This document shows positions 1-9,569 of a stretch of 64,000 bases of DNA, piece after piece. The stretch is from NCBI RefSeq assembly GCF_034350045.1, contig NZ_CP133781.1:4202501-4266500 (forward strand), given 5' to 3'. Positions within the stretch are counted from its first letter, which is position 1. Every line of letters starts with the position of its first letter. Position numbers and translations under genes: made by a program. The notes under the pieces were generated by a model. That model was given only the letters and a program-made list of their open reading frames with translations. It was not told where the DNA came from and ran no database searches. The DNA is from Pseudomonas sp. CCI4.2 (GTDB lineage Bacteria > Pseudomonadota > Gammaproteobacteria > Pseudomonadales > Pseudomonadaceae).

Positions 1-320
1 GCGACATGCTGATCGCTCAGGATGAAACCTTTGGCCCAGTGGCTGCCTGTTTCCGATTTCAAGACGAAGCCGAGGTGCTGCAACGAGCCAACGATACGCC
101 CTACGGGTTGTCAGCCTACTTTTACAGCCGTGACATCGGCCGGGTGTGGCGCATGGCCGAAGGGCTGGAGGTCGGTATGGTCGGCATCAACGAAGGGATA
201 ATCTCCACTGAAGTCGCTCCCTTTGGTGGAGTGAAGGAATCAGGGCTGGGCCGCGAAGGTTCTCGGTATGGCCTTGAGGATTATCTGGAGATCAAATACC
301 TGTTGATGGGCGGTTTGTAA
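1..320 (+). CDS. NAD(P)-dependent aldehyde dehydrogenase, C-terminal part (succinate-semialdehyde dehydrogenase type)
   Basis: Only the last ~105 codons are present; the gene enters from the left edge and the first complete codon is at base 3. The fragment has the C-terminal ALDH signature ETFGPVA (the Glu-Phe part contacts the nicotinamide ribose) and ends with the motif APFGGVKESGLGREG, typical of succinate-semialdehyde dehydrogenases (GabD family), followed by GLEDYLEIKYL. The family oxidises an aldehyde to its acid with NAD(P)+ in the cytosol. The catalytic cysteine lies outside the window. The MFS gene that follows 78 bp later on the same strand could be co-transcribed, since a small GC-rich dyad (ggcgcc at 327-332 and 345-350) lacks a T-tract. 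Substrate cannot be fixed from this piece. Confidence 0.85.
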   Translation, partial: DMLIAQDETFGPVAACFRFQDEAEVLQRANDTPYGLSAYFYSRDIGRVWRMAEGLEVGMVGINEGIISTEVAPFGGVKESGLGREGSRYGLEDYLEIKYLLMGGL

Positions 321-398
321 CACAGCGGCGCCTTCGTACGCGGGGGCGCCTGATGTTCGACGTTTTACTCCCTGAAAAATAAGAAAAAGGAGAAGAAT

Positions 399-1793
399 AT
401 GTCGGTTCAACCGATAAAGATCGATGACCTGCCCATTGGGCGCTTTCACATCAAAATCGCCGGCCTGACGTTCGGTGCGCACTTTACAGACGGTTATATT
501 CTCGGGCTTATTGGCATCGCGTTTACGCTGCTTAGCCCGCAGATGCATTTGGATGCACTGTGGCAAGGATTGATTGGTGCTTCGGCTCTGATCGGGTTAT
601 TTCTCGGTAGTCTGTTCTTTGGCTGGATCGCCGACAAAACGGGTCGGCAGAAGATCTTCCTGGTGAGTTTCGTATTGATCACTGTGGCATCGGTGATGCA
701 GTTCTATGCCCAAACGCCCCTGCAGTTGTTTTTATGCCGAGTGCTTATCGGCATCGGTTTAGGCGGTGATTTCAGTGTCGGCCACGCCATGCTTGCCGAG
801 TTTGCGCCCAAGAAAAACCGCGGTGTGTTGTTGGGATCATTCAGTGTGATCTGGACTTTCGGTTATGTCGCGGCGACGTTCGTTGGCACCGCCATGCTCA
901 GCTTGGGTGATGACGCATGGCGCTGGATGCTGGCCTCTTCGGCGATCCCCGCCGCGTTGATTCTAGTTGCCCGTATCGGCACGCCAGAGTCGCCACGCTG
1001 GTTGGTCAATCAGGGGCGCATTGCCGAAGCCCGCGCCATCGTCAAGAAGCACTTGGGTGACAACGTCGAACTGGACGAAACCCAATCCACTGAAACGCGT
1101 TCTGGCTATGCGGTGCTGCTAAGCCCCGAATACCGTAAGCGTACCGCTTTCAACTGCCTGTTCTTCGTCTGCATCGTGATGCCGTACTTTGCTATCTACA
1201 CCTTTCTGCCGTCGATCCTGAGCAAGATGGGTTTAGCCGAAGGGTTTGGTACTGAATTGATGCTGAACATGCTGTTGATTTTGGGCGCGCTGATTGGCAT
1301 CTGGTGCACGGTAAAGTTTTCGCGTCGGGGATTTTTGATCAACGCATTTATTGTTCTCGCGGTGGCCTTGCTGATCCTCGCGGTACTGCCGAACAACGCG
1401 GTATTTTTCATGATTTTGGCGTTTGGGGTCTTCACGTTGGTGCTGTCGGCGGTGAGTAACCTGGTGGGAGTTTTCCCGGCTGAAAGTTTTCCGACTGAGG
1501 TTCGTGCCAGTGGCATTGGTCTGGCGACAGCAGTGAGTCGCCTTGGCTCGGCGATCAGTACGTTCCTGTTGCCGGTCAGTGTGGCAGGAATAGGTTTGAG
1601 TCCGACCATGGGCATTCTCGCGGCTATTTTGACCCTAGGTGCGATCATTTCCTGGGCCTGGGCACCGGAAACCAAATCCCTCACGTTAAGCCAAGCATGC
1701 AAGGTCCAGGGCACGGTGCAGGTCACAGCTCCGATCCCTGTTCAGGGCAGTCCTTCAACGGCGGTCAACGTGGCGGTGCCACTGGGAAGCTGA
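399..1793 (+). CDS. MFS transporter, metabolite:H+ symporter type
   Basis: A 464-residue polytopic inner-membrane protein with about 12 hydrophobic segments. The conserved loop after TM2 reads GWIADKTGRQKI, the MFS loop 2-3 motif. A second conserved region, RVLIGIGLGGDFSVGHAMLAEF, matches carriers of the sugar and aromatic-acid porter type. The start at 399 has a strong ribosome site (aaaaaggag) 8 bases upstream. It follows the aldehyde dehydrogenase end on the same strand, and a LysR gene is convergent 50 bp downstream, so it may import the precursor of the aldehyde handled by the upstream enzyme. The substrate is not identifiable from sequence. Confidence 0.85.
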   Translation: MSVQPIKIDDLPIGRFHIKIAGLTFGAHFTDGYILGLIGIAFTLLSPQMHLDALWQGLIGASALIGLFLGSLFFGWIADKTGRQKIFLVSFVLITVASVMQFYAQTPLQLFLCRVLIGIGLGGDFSVGHAMLAEFAPKKNRGVLLGSFSVIWTFGYVAATFVGTAMLSLGDDAWRWMLASSAIPAALILVARIGTPESPRWLVNQGRIAEARAIVKKHLGDNVELDETQSTETRSGYAVLLSPEYRKRTAFNCLFFVCIVMPYFAIYTFLPSILSKMGLAEGFGTELMLNMLLILGALIGIWCTVKFSRRGFLINAFIVLAVALLILAVLPNNAVFFMILAFGVFTLVLSAVSNLVGVFPAESFPTEVRASGIGLATAVSRLGSAISTFLLPVSVAGIGLSPTMGILAAILTLGAIISWAWAPETKSLTLSQACKVQGTVQVTAPIPVQGSPSTAVNVAVPLGS

Positions 1794-1843
1794 AGGCCAT
1801 CGCCAGTGAAAAAGGGCTCTGTGATGAGCTGGAATCCGCACCT

Positions 1844-2719
1844 TCAAGGGTTGCTCACCAGCCCCAACCACTCAGTAAACAACCGCACTTTCGATAACCC
1901 CAGCTTGTCATTGGCCACGTCCAACCAATATCCATAAGGTCCGATCACCTCCACCGGGGTGATTGGCAGTAGGCTGCCGTTGGACAGTTCCTTTTCGATC
2001 ATCTGCCGGTCGATGACCGCGAGCCCGCCTCCTGCCAATGCTGTGTGAATGACTTGGTCCAGGGTGCTGAATTCCAGTCCTTGCCCGGCATTGATATCGT
2101 CACGACCCATGGCCGCCAACCAGTTCTCCCAGACTCTCAAACGCTTGCCGTCGTGCAGAATGTGCAGCAATGGATGCTGCTGCAGATCCGGTGGCTGGCC
2201 GTTGACGAACAACTCCGGGCTCGCTACCGCCATGTGTCGTTCCATCACCAATAATTGACTGCTGCAGTGACTGGCGGCTTCGACACCAAAGCGGATATGG
2301 CAGTCGAGTTCAGCGAGGTTATCGTGGCCATTTTGGTGGGTCACACTCAGGCTGATATCAGGGTAGCGCTGGCAGAATGCGCGCAGGTGCGCTGACAAAT
2401 AACGCGTGGCCCAAGTCGGTGGCGCCACAATTCGCAAGCGCTGGCGCAAGTTGGGCACTCGCACAGATTGCAGGGCACGTTCGATGTGGTCGAACGCTTG
2501 CTCCAGATGAGGGGAAAGGGCAATGCCGGTTTCGGTCAGCGACAGTCCTTGCGGGGTACGGATGAAAAGAGCGTGGCCAAGGTAATCTTCGAGTTGCTTG
2601 ATCTGCCGGCTGACGGCACCTTGAGTGACGTTCAAACCCAAGGCAGCTTGGCTAAAGCTGCGATGCCGAGCAACCTCTTCGAAGACCCGCAGCATATTCA
2701 GCGAGGGCAGTTGACGCAT
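1844..2719 (-). CDS. LysR-family transcriptional regulator (GcvA-like)
   Basis: A 291-residue protein with an N-terminal winged helix-turn-helix (about residues 5-64: SFSQAALGLNVTQGAVSRQI) and a LysR substrate-binding domain. The sequence PPTWATRYLSAHLRAF after the linker is typical of the GcvA-type subgroup. I prefer the ATG at 2719 (MRQLPSLN) to the one six codons upstream, because a gtggag ribosome site sits just before it and GcvA-type proteins usually start a few residues before LPSLN. It is convergent with the MFS gene at 399-1793. The target genes are unknown; the upstream dehydrogenase/MFS unit or the porin/ABC block are candidates by position only. Confidence 0.85.
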   Translation of the reverse strand: MRQLPSLNMLRVFEEVARHRSFSQAALGLNVTQGAVSRQIKQLEDYLGHALFIRTPQGLSLTETGIALSPHLEQAFDHIERALQSVRVPNLRQRLRIVAPPTWATRYLSAHLRAFCQRYPDISLSVTHQNGHDNLAELDCHIRFGVEAASHCSSQLLVMERHMAVASPELFVNGQPPDLQQHPLLHILHDGKRLRVWENWLAAMGRDDINAGQGLEFSTLDQVIHTALAGGGLAVIDRQMIEKELSNGSLLPITPVEVIGPYGYWLDVANDKLGLSKVRLFTEWLGLVSNP

Positions 2720-2886
2720 GAAAGGATGACTCCACACCTGCCGCCGGTGTTGCGTGGGGCTGGTTTATTGTTTTTGTGGGTGACGCTTCTGTGGTGCTTA
2801 TCTGACGCTATCTGTAGGGCGTGGTGCAAGGAGTTGTAGTTATTTTGTGTAAGGGGGCCGCCAAGTCTTATGCCTTTACCTCATCT

Positions 2887-3096
2887 TGTAGGGGCTGCCG
2901 AAGGCTGCAATTTTTCCTGACCTGATGAAGGCGGTTTGCCAGGCCATCAGCGCGGTTGGTAACGCGGGCTACCTGAACAACTTTGGTGCGGCATTCGCTG
3001 GCAAGCCAGTCTCCCACAGGATTTGGTCAGCCCCAACTAGCCAACCAAACACACATCGCCTGTAGGCGCGAACTTGCTCGCGATGGAGCGCGAAGC
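2887..3096. repeat. Intergenic stretch with REP-like elements
   Basis: The 424-bp gap between the LysR start and the porin stop has no credible gene. It contains three pieces of the kind scattered between Pseudomonas genes: tgtaggggctgccgaaggct (from 2887), ttcgctggcaagccagtctc (from about 2994, followed by ccacagg) and tgtaggcgcgaacttgctcg (from 3061). The last has an internal dyad, gcgcgaa/ttgctcgc. These resemble the GC-rich repetitive extragenic palindromes of fluorescens-group genomes. The tract lies downstream of the porin gene, where REPs often stabilise or end transcripts. No T-tract terminator is evident. Confidence 0.6.
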
Positions 3097-3143
3097 AGCG
3101 CCGCCGTATTACCGTTAACAAGCTACACGCCGCGCTTTTGCCC

Positions 3144-4325
3144 TTAGAAGTAATACCCGATATTCGTATACAGCTGATTCTCCCAGTGATTTGTCCCACC
3201 GGCGCCCAGGCTCTGCGTATAGCTGCTGCCACCAATGTATGGGTCGTTCTTGCCGTACAGCCATTCTGTGGCGATCCACAGTTTGCTGAACGAGAACGAG
3301 GTGCCGAAGATCGCCCGTTGTGAGGTGTTGAAATCGTCATCAGATTTCACGAAGGCGCTGTAGTTGGCGTACAGCTTGACCCCACTGATCAGGTCAAACA
3401 GGTGCTTGCCTTCGACGTCGTAACTCAGGTCCGCCACGTACAGGTTGCCACGGGCGGCAACGTTGTAGGTGCCGTCGTAGCCGCCTACGGTGACCAGCGC
3501 GTCGGTGCCGGGGTTACGCGGTGACATCTGTTGGCGCGTGGCCTGAACCTGCACGCCCCACGGGCCATTTTTGCCGAGGTAATGCACAGCCACCGCGTTA
3601 CGACGACCGGTGTTATCGGTATCGCTGTTTTTTAGTTCCGAGGTCAGGCCGGAAATGCCAACTTCGGATTTCCAGCCACCGATGTCCAGTGCCTTGGCCA
3701 CTCGCAGGACCACGGTGTTGCGTTCCTGGTTGTTGCTGCCATCGACAACGTAGCTGTCAGCTTGGGAGATAGCGCTGGAGTAGGTGTCGCCTTTGCTGGT
3801 GCCTTTGCCTTGCCAGGCAGGACGCAAGTAATAACCTGCCTGCACGTTCCAGTCGCCGATTTGCTGGATGTATTTGGTACCTACTTCCTCTAGGTCCTCC
3901 AAGCCGATGACGTTACCCAGCGTTTCATAGAAGGTGCTGCCAAAGTAAGGCTGCAGGCCAAATGGCACCTGATTCAGGCCGACCTGGATTTGCTGGTTTG
4001 GATTGAATTTATAGCCGACCCAAGCGGACTCGGCAAAGGCTACATCGCCGACGTTATTGGTGTACTGGTAAGGATAAGCCCGCCCGTAAAAGCGGTACTT
4101 GGCCGCGCCGATCCACGTGTCAGACGTGTACTTGGCAGTGAGGAATGCCGTGTCGAAGTTAAACTTCTGAATGTCGCGGTCAGGGTCGTAGTCCCAACGG
4201 GCACGCACTGCGCCACCGAGGTCGAGGTTGTCGGTCACCTGTATCGCCATGGCTGGCGCCGCGAAGGCCCCTAATACGGGAATTAAAGCAATGGAACGGA
4301 TAGCACGAGGGGTGAGTGTGCGCAA
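3144..4325 (-). CDS. Outer-membrane porin-like beta-barrel protein
   Basis: A 393-residue protein with an N-terminal signal peptide (basic RAIRS, hydrophobic core ALIPVLGAFAA, cleavage after APAMA near residue 27) and alternating amphipathic beta strands. It ends in NIGYYF, the terminal aromatic expected for BAM-assembled barrels. The start codon is TTG at 4325, supported by ggag six bases upstream and by the intact signal peptide; no ATG lies at a suitable place. It is the last gene of a leftward block after the ABC importer (95 bp gap), so it probably gives outer-membrane entry for that importer's substrate. It resembles the phosphate/carbohydrate porin superfamily but I cannot name its family firmly. 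Confidence 0.75.
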   Translation of the reverse strand: MRTLTPRAIRSIALIPVLGAFAAPAMAIQVTDNLDLGGAVRARWDYDPDRDIQKFNFDTAFLTAKYTSDTWIGAAKYRFYGRAYPYQYTNNVGDVAFAESAWVGYKFNPNQQIQVGLNQVPFGLQPYFGSTFYETLGNVIGLEDLEEVGTKYIQQIGDWNVQAGYYLRPAWQGKGTSKGDTYSSAISQADSYVVDGSNNQERNTVVLRVAKALDIGGWKSEVGISGLTSELKNSDTDNTGRRNAVAVHYLGKNGPWGVQVQATRQQMSPRNPGTDALVTVGGYDGTYNVAARGNLYVADLSYDVEGKHLFDLISGVKLYANYSAFVKSDDDFNTSQRAIFGTSFSFSKLWIATEWLYGKNDPYIGGSSYTQSLGAGGTNHWENQLYTNIGYYF

Positions 4326-4419
4326 AGTGAGCTCCGATGTCTGATTTTATAATGGGCAACAGCAGCCCGGACCGCAGCGAATGCGGCGGCACGGGGTAAG
4401 GTTTGTTGACTCAGTTGAA

Positions 4420-6069
4420 CTAGGGTCTTATCAGCCTCAACGCAGAGGTTGTTGCGGGTGCCATCGGTATCGCCGAGGCGCCGGGAGCCGCCGCCAGCAA
4501 GGTTTGGGTGTAGGTGTTTTGCGGCCGCAAAAGCACCTGTTCCGCCGTGCCGTACTCCACCACTTGTCCTTGGCGCATCACCGCGATGTAATCGCTGATC
4601 TGCGCCGCTACGCGCAAGTCATGGGTGATGAACAAAATGCTCAGGTTGAACCGTTGTTGCAACTCGGCGAGCAACTCCAGGACCTGCTTCTGTACCGAGA
4701 CATCCAGCGCTGAGACGCTTTCATCGGCAATCAGTATTTCCGGGCGCATCGCCAACGCCCGGGCGATACCGATGCGCTGGCGTTGGCCACCGGAAAATTG
4801 CCGTGGTTTACGTTTGAGGGCGTCTCGCTTGAGCCCGACTTGCTCTAACAAGTCGCCGGCTTCGGTCCATGCATCCTTGGCCGACAGCCCACGCAGTTGC
4901 GCAGCCCGGCCGATAATGTCGCCGACCCGATGCCGTGGGTTGAGCGAACCATAGGGGTCCTGGAAAATCATCTGGATCCGCCGACGATTGGCCGCCAGGG
5001 CTGAACCGTTCAAGGCCAGAAAGTCAGTGTCACCGAGCCATACGTGTCCGCTGTCGCTGTCGATCAAGCGAATGGCTGCTTTCACCAGCGTGCTTTTACC
5101 AGAGCCCGATTCGCCGACAATTGCCAACGTCTTACCCCGTGGCAACTGCAGCGAAACGTCCTTGAGGGCCGACACCGAGCGACCACCGACAGTGTAGGTT
5201 TTGGTCAGGTGCTCAATACGTAACGCAATTTCGCCGTCTGCACTCGGTGCATGCAGTTCAGGGTGCAGGGCCGGCACAGCCGCGATCAGTTTGCGGGTAT
5301 AGGGGTGTTTCGGCGCGTGCAGCACTTGATCACGCTCGCCAATTTCCACCAGCACACCGCCTTGCATCACGGCGATTCGGTCAGCTATTTCTGCGACCAC
5401 GCCGAAGTCGTGAGTGATGAACAAAATGCCGTGCTGGCCGCGGCCGCGCAGGTCCCGCACCAGCTTCAACACTTGAGCTTGAGTGGTCACGTCGAGCGCT
5501 GTCGTCGGTTCGTCAGCAATCAGCAAATCAGGATTCATCGCCAGTGCCATGGCAATCACCACGCGCTGGCATTGGCCGCCGGAAAGTTGATGGGGGAAAC
5601 TGTTAGCGATTCGTGGCGGGGCCGGTAACTGCGTAGAAGCAAGCAGTGCCAGTGTGCGTTCGCGGCGCTCGGCAGCAGGCATCGTTGGCGCGTGAATATC
5701 GAAAATTTCTTCGACCTGCTGACCGATGCGAATCGCCGGGTTAAGCGCTGCCATGGGCTCCTGGAAAATCATCGCAATACGATTACCCCGCAGCCGGCGC
5801 AATGCGGACTCATCCATGCGGCAAATATCGCTGCCGAGAAAGTCGATGACTCCCTCGCTGTGACGCAGGCCCTTGGCGTAGTCGCCCATGATCGCCGCCG
5901 ACAATACCGACTTACCGGACCCGGACTCGCCGATCACGCACAGGATTTCACCCTTGCGCACGTCCAGGCTGATACCTTTTACAGCGTGGCTGCGGTCAGC
6001 GCCCGCGGGCAATTCAATGGAAAGGTTTTCCACACGCAGCACTTGTTGCTGATTAGGTTGGGGACTCAT
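4420..6069 (-). CDS. Oligopeptide-type ABC transporter, fused double ATPase (DppD-DppF/GsiA/YejF-like)
   Basis: A 549-residue cytoplasmic protein made of two complete ABC ATPase domains in tandem. The first carries Walker A GESGSGKS near residue 45, signature LSGGQCQRV and the Walker B region LLIADEPTTALD. The second carries GESGSGKST, signature FSGGQRQRI and ILIADESVSALDV. Each would bind one ATP and the pair drives the two permeases encoded just upstream. The start is the ATG at 6069 (MSPQPNQ), preceded by aaggag; the longer upstream reading is a shadow of the permease gene. The gap to the permease stop is only 2 bp, so translation is probably coupled. Fused ATPases of this kind serve peptide, glutathione and opine-like importers. 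Confidence 0.93.
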   Translation of the reverse strand: MSPQPNQQQVLRVENLSIELPAGADRSHAVKGISLDVRKGEILCVIGESGSGKSVLSAAIMGDYAKGLRHSEGVIDFLGSDICRMDESALRRLRGNRIAMIFQEPMAALNPAIRIGQQVEEIFDIHAPTMPAAERRERTLALLASTQLPAPPRIANSFPHQLSGGQCQRVVIAMALAMNPDLLIADEPTTALDVTTQAQVLKLVRDLRGRGQHGILFITHDFGVVAEIADRIAVMQGGVLVEIGERDQVLHAPKHPYTRKLIAAVPALHPELHAPSADGEIALRIEHLTKTYTVGGRSVSALKDVSLQLPRGKTLAIVGESGSGKSTLVKAAIRLIDSDSGHVWLGDTDFLALNGSALAANRRRIQMIFQDPYGSLNPRHRVGDIIGRAAQLRGLSAKDAWTEAGDLLEQVGLKRDALKRKPRQFSGGQRQRIGIARALAMRPEILIADESVSALDVSVQKQVLELLAELQQRFNLSILFITHDLRVAAQISDYIAVMRQGQVVEYGTAEQVLLRPQNTYTQTLLAAAPGASAIPMAPATTSALRLIRP

Positions 6070-6071
6070 GC

Positions 6072-6908
6072 TCAACTCCTTGTGCTTTTCTGGGCGTGTT
6101 CGTCCAGACCATCCGCTAGCAGGCTTAGGCCTAGCATCAGGGTGGAGATGGCAATGCAGGGGAAAATCACCAAGTGCGGGAAGGCGATAGCCATGCTCCG
6201 GCCTTCGTTGATCATTCCGCCCCAATCCGGGGTGGGTGGCGGCAAGCCGAGGCCAAGAAAACCGAGGGCCCCGATCATGATTGCGGTGTAGCCAATGCGC
6301 AGGCAAAAATCGACGATCAGCGGGCCACCACAGTTGGGAAGGATTTCTACCAGCATGATCCTCAGCGGACCTTCGCCTTGGGTGATGGCGCTGAGCACGT
6401 AGTCTCTGGAGCGGATGTCGATGGTCAGCGCACGCATGATCCTGAAGATCGCCGGGGCGCTGGTGAACGTGACTGCAATCAAAATGTTCAGCGCCGAGGC
6501 ACCCAGCGCGATGATGATCACGATGTAGAGCACCAACACCGGAAATGACAACACGGTGTCGGCGACATACGACAGCAAGGCGTCCACCCAGCCACTGAAG
6601 TAACCAGCGCACAGGCCCATGGCGATGCCCACCGCGAATGCAGTCAGCGTCGCCAGGATCGACCAGAACAATACGGTTCGGGTGCCCCAGATGAGCCGTG
6701 AAAGAATGTCCCGGCCGATCATGTCGGTGCCCAGCAGGAAGCTCATGCCGTTGCTGTCGGGGGTCATGGGTGTCAGCAGCGGAGTGAAACTTTCCAGCGG
6801 GTCATGAGGCGCAAGCCAAGGCGCAAAGAGTGCCATCAGCACCCAACTGCCTACCAGCAGCAGACCGAGCGCGGCCAAGGGATGTTTGAACGAGTTAAGA
6901 AGGTTCAT
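6072..6908 (-). CDS. Oligopeptide-type ABC transporter permease (DppC-like)
   Basis: A 278-residue inner-membrane protein with the N-terminal transmembrane segment and periplasmic stretch typical of DppC/OppC (LLVGSWVLMALFAPWLAP, then HDPLE) and the conserved LLGTDMIGRDILSRLIWGTR. The binding-protein-dependent transport domain follows with about five further membrane segments, and an EAA-like loop (EILPNCGGPLIVD) contacts the ATPase. The ATG at 6908 overlaps the stop of the upstream permease by 4 bp (ATGA), which indicates translational coupling. With the DppB-like partner it forms the membrane channel of the importer. Confidence 0.93.
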   Translation of the reverse strand: MNLLNSFKHPLAALGLLLVGSWVLMALFAPWLAPHDPLESFTPLLTPMTPDSNGMSFLLGTDMIGRDILSRLIWGTRTVLFWSILATLTAFAVGIAMGLCAGYFSGWVDALLSYVADTVLSFPVLVLYIVIIIALGASALNILIAVTFTSAPAIFRIMRALTIDIRSRDYVLSAITQGEGPLRIMLVEILPNCGGPLIVDFCLRIGYTAIMIGALGFLGLGLPPPTPDWGGMINEGRSMAIAFPHLVIFPCIAISTLMLGLSLLADGLDEHAQKSTRS

Positions 6909-7858
6909 TGGGCACCTGCGCCAAGACTGCGCAGGGTGATGCGCGGGTTGAGCCAGGTGTACGCCAGGTCCGAGAATATTTTGGTCGCACCGACCACGAC
7001 GCCGCTGATCATTGCGCACGCTTCGATCAAGTAAACGTCATGGTTCAGCGAAGCGGTGTAGAGCAGCGAGCCGAAACCTTTGTAGGCGAAAAACACCTCG
7101 ACCACGATGACGTTCGACAGTAGCCACGGGATGTACAACATGATCACCGTGATAGGCGCGATCAGCACGTTGCGCAGGGCGTGGCGCAGTACGATGCGAG
7201 TGGTGGATGCACCTTTCAGGCGGGCAGTTCGGATGTAGGGCGCCTGCATCACTTCGACCATGGACGCTCGCGTAATCCGCGCCAGGTAACCGATGCCGAA
7301 CAGACACAGCACCATCAGTGGCAGTGCCATTTCCACGGCGTTGAAGCCGTCGCTCATGCTGCTGACCCCCGGCAACCAGTTAAGCCAGAAGACGAAGATG
7401 GCCGAGACAAACACCGCGCTGGCAAAGTCGGGAATCGAAGTGGTAAAGATCGACAAAAACGATACCAGGCGGTCCAGTACCGAGCCTTGACGAATGCCCG
7501 CTAGAATTCCCAGTGTCAGTGCCACCGGCACCATGATCAGCAGCGCCAGTCCTGCGAGCATCAGGGTCTGCCAGAGGCTAGGCAGCAACAGGTCGATCAC
7601 CGGCTCACGAAAGTGTACCGAGGTGCCCCAGTCGCCACTCACGAAGTCTTTTAACCACACAAGGTATCGTAAAACGAAGGGTTGGTTGTAGCCGTGCTCC
7701 GCCAGCCACGCTGCGCGCTGGTCGGCAGCGGAGTAGGGTCCGAGAACATTGATTGCTACGTCCTGGATGTTCAGCTCCAGAGCCAGGAACACGATCGCCG
7801 ACACCGACAGCAGGGTTGCTACCAGCGCCAATAGCTTGCGCATTAAAAATTCAGCCAT
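6905..7858 (-). CDS. Oligopeptide-type ABC transporter permease (DppB-like)
   Basis: A 317-residue inner-membrane protein with the usual DppB layout: an N-terminal membrane segment (LLALVATLLSVSAIVFLALEL), a periplasmic loop with WLAEHGYNQPFVLRYLVWLKD, then the permease core ending in the EAA-like region RLKGASTTRIVLRHALRNVL. It starts at 7858, with a ggagcg ribosome site about nine bases upstream, 76 bp after the binding-protein stop. Its stop overlaps the next permease start. The family forms a heterodimeric channel with DppC-type partners. Confidence 0.93.
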   Translation of the reverse strand: MAEFLMRKLLALVATLLSVSAIVFLALELNIQDVAINVLGPYSAADQRAAWLAEHGYNQPFVLRYLVWLKDFVSGDWGTSVHFREPVIDLLLPSLWQTLMLAGLALLIMVPVALTLGILAGIRQGSVLDRLVSFLSIFTTSIPDFASAVFVSAIFVFWLNWLPGVSSMSDGFNAVEMALPLMVLCLFGIGYLARITRASMVEVMQAPYIRTARLKGASTTRIVLRHALRNVLIAPITVIMLYIPWLLSNVIVVEVFFAYKGFGSLLYTASLNHDVYLIEACAMISGVVVGATKIFSDLAYTWLNPRITLRSLGAGAQ

Positions 7859-7934
7859 GCTCGCACGCTCCGTTAATCAAGGGATGGAGGCTTGCCGCGC
7901 CGAAGCGGGCAAGCTCAATGAGTGGGCGCCGGAA

Positions 7935-9569
7935 TCAGGCGCTCAACCACACTTCATCCATTGGGTAGAAGTCCGAAGGGTGCACGTTGAACCCGTGTAC
8001 CTTTTTGCTGGCGGCGGTGAACTTGTCTCCCCAGAACGGCTGCACCATGACGCAAGCATCTTGCAGAATCTGCTCGACGGCTTGCATCGCCACTGCGCGC
8101 TGTTTTGGATCGATGATGCCCATGGCGTTGTCCAGCGCGGCATCGAATGCCGGGTCGCTGTAATGGCTTTCGTTCCAGGCCGCGCCGCTGCGGTAGGCCA
8201 GCTCCAAGGACATCACGCCCAAGGGGCGGTGAGCCCAATACGTGAGGCTGAAAGCAGCTTTGTCCCAAATCGGCCAGTATTGAGTGGCAGGGATCACTTT
8301 GAGGTTGATGCGGATGCCCGCTTCGGCGCAATTCTGCTGCAGGATTTGTGCACAGTCCTGTTCGTAGCGGCCTTGGGTATTGCCGACGATCAAGTCGATA
8401 TCAATCCCGTTGGGATGGCCCGCTTCGGCGAGCAGCTTTTTGGCGCCTGCCACGTCCCTGGCGCGTTTGGGCAGCGGGAAGTACTCCGGATGGGAGGGGG
8501 CAACATGGTGGTCTTCGCCCAAAGTGCCCATGCCGCGATAGGCAATTTTCAGCATTTGTGCGTTGTCGGCGCAGAGCACCACGGCTTTACGAATCCGCAG
8601 ATCATCGAACGGCTTCTGATCGCAGGCCATGCGCATCACGATGGTTTGCGCCGATTTGCAGGTCAGCAATTGAGCACCCGGCAAGCGTTTGGCCAGGTCG
8701 AGCTCTGCGACGGTTACCCGATACAGCACGTCGACCTGGCCTGCTTGCAGTGCGGCCAAGTGGGTGGAAACGTCGGTACCCATGTCGACGTAACGTAATT
8801 CATCGAGGTTGGCAGGTTTACGCCAGTAATCGGCACGCTTGGCAAACGTCGCCTGCTTGTTGACCGCGAACGAGACCAGCTTGAACGGCCCAGTGCCCAG
8901 CGGGTTTTTTACCCAGTCGTCACCGGCCTTGAAGCTGCGGTGGACAATGGCGCAGGTGAAGGCGTTGAGCATTTCCGGTATGGCCAGTATCGGCCGCTTG
9001 AGTATCAGGCGAAATTGAAAGTCGCCCAGTTTTTCAAAGGAGCCGATGTCTTGGAACGCGGTGCGATTGACTGATTTGGAATCGGCAGCAATCCAGCGCT
9101 CGATGTTGTGCTGTACGTCCTCGACGGTGAAGGTGTCGCCGTTGCTCCACTTCACGTCTTGACGCAAGTTGAAGGTCCACGTCTTGAGGTCGTCCGACGG
9201 GCTCCAGCTCTCGGCCAAGTACGGGTGTGTGATGTTGTCGGCGTCTACCCAGGTCAAGTACTCCAGCGAGTTGCGCAACAGGTTCGAGGCTTCGATCCAG
9301 GTGATCAACATCGGGTCCTGGATTTCCTGGATGGCGCAGGCGAATCGTAGGCTGCCGCCCTGACGGGGTGCGATGGCATCGGCGGCGCTGGCCGAGTCAG
9401 CGAGCAGCGCAGAACCCACAAACGTGCTGGCGCTGGCGGCGGTAATGCCCAGCAGCGCGGCGGTACGCAGGAACTGTCGACGATTGATCTCGCCGCTTTG
9501 GACTTGAGTGCACAGGCTGTTTACGGCTGGATGCGGCAGGGCGCCGTCCAGTGTCATTAAGTCTTTCAT
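7935..9569 (-). CDS. ABC transporter periplasmic substrate-binding protein, family 5 (peptide/opine type), Tat-type signal
   Basis: A 544-residue solute-binding protein. Its N-terminus carries a twin-arginine motif, NRRQFLRTAALLG, at about residues 28-40, followed by a hydrophobic stretch and a likely cleavage after DSASAADA, so it is probably exported folded by the Tat pathway. The mature part has the family-5 features SLEYLTWVDADN, YLAESWSPSDDLKTWTFNLR and DVKWSNGDTFTVEDV. It starts at 9569 with ggagagg just upstream and leads the porter operon (binding protein, permeases, ATPase, then porin). Family 5 binds di- and oligopeptides, opines, nickel or other small organics; the pocket cannot be read here. 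Confidence 0.92.
   Translation of the reverse strand: MKDLMTLDGALPHPAVNSLCTQVQSGEINRRQFLRTAALLGITAASASTFVGSALLADSASAADAIAPRQGGSLRFACAIQEIQDPMLITWIEASNLLRNSLEYLTWVDADNITHPYLAESWSPSDDLKTWTFNLRQDVKWSNGDTFTVEDVQHNIERWIAADSKSVNRTAFQDIGSFEKLGDFQFRLILKRPILAIPEMLNAFTCAIVHRSFKAGDDWVKNPLGTGPFKLVSFAVNKQATFAKRADYWRKPANLDELRYVDMGTDVSTHLAALQAGQVDVLYRVTVAELDLAKRLPGAQLLTCKSAQTIVMRMACDQKPFDDLRIRKAVVLCADNAQMLKIAYRGMGTLGEDHHVAPSHPEYFPLPKRARDVAGAKKLLAEAGHPNGIDIDLIVGNTQGRYEQDCAQILQQNCAEAGIRINLKVIPATQYWPIWDKAAFSLTYWAHRPLGVMSLELAYRSGAAWNESHYSDPAFDAALDNAMGIIDPKQRAVAMQAVEQILQDACVMVQPFWGDKFTAASKKVHGFNVHPSDFYPMDEVWLSA

Noticed and set aside
7749..8798. Long + strand reading frame over the binding-protein gene
   Set aside because: It lies antisense to a strongly supported gene with Tat signal and family motifs, has no recognisable motif, and is the usual mirror effect of high-GC third positions.
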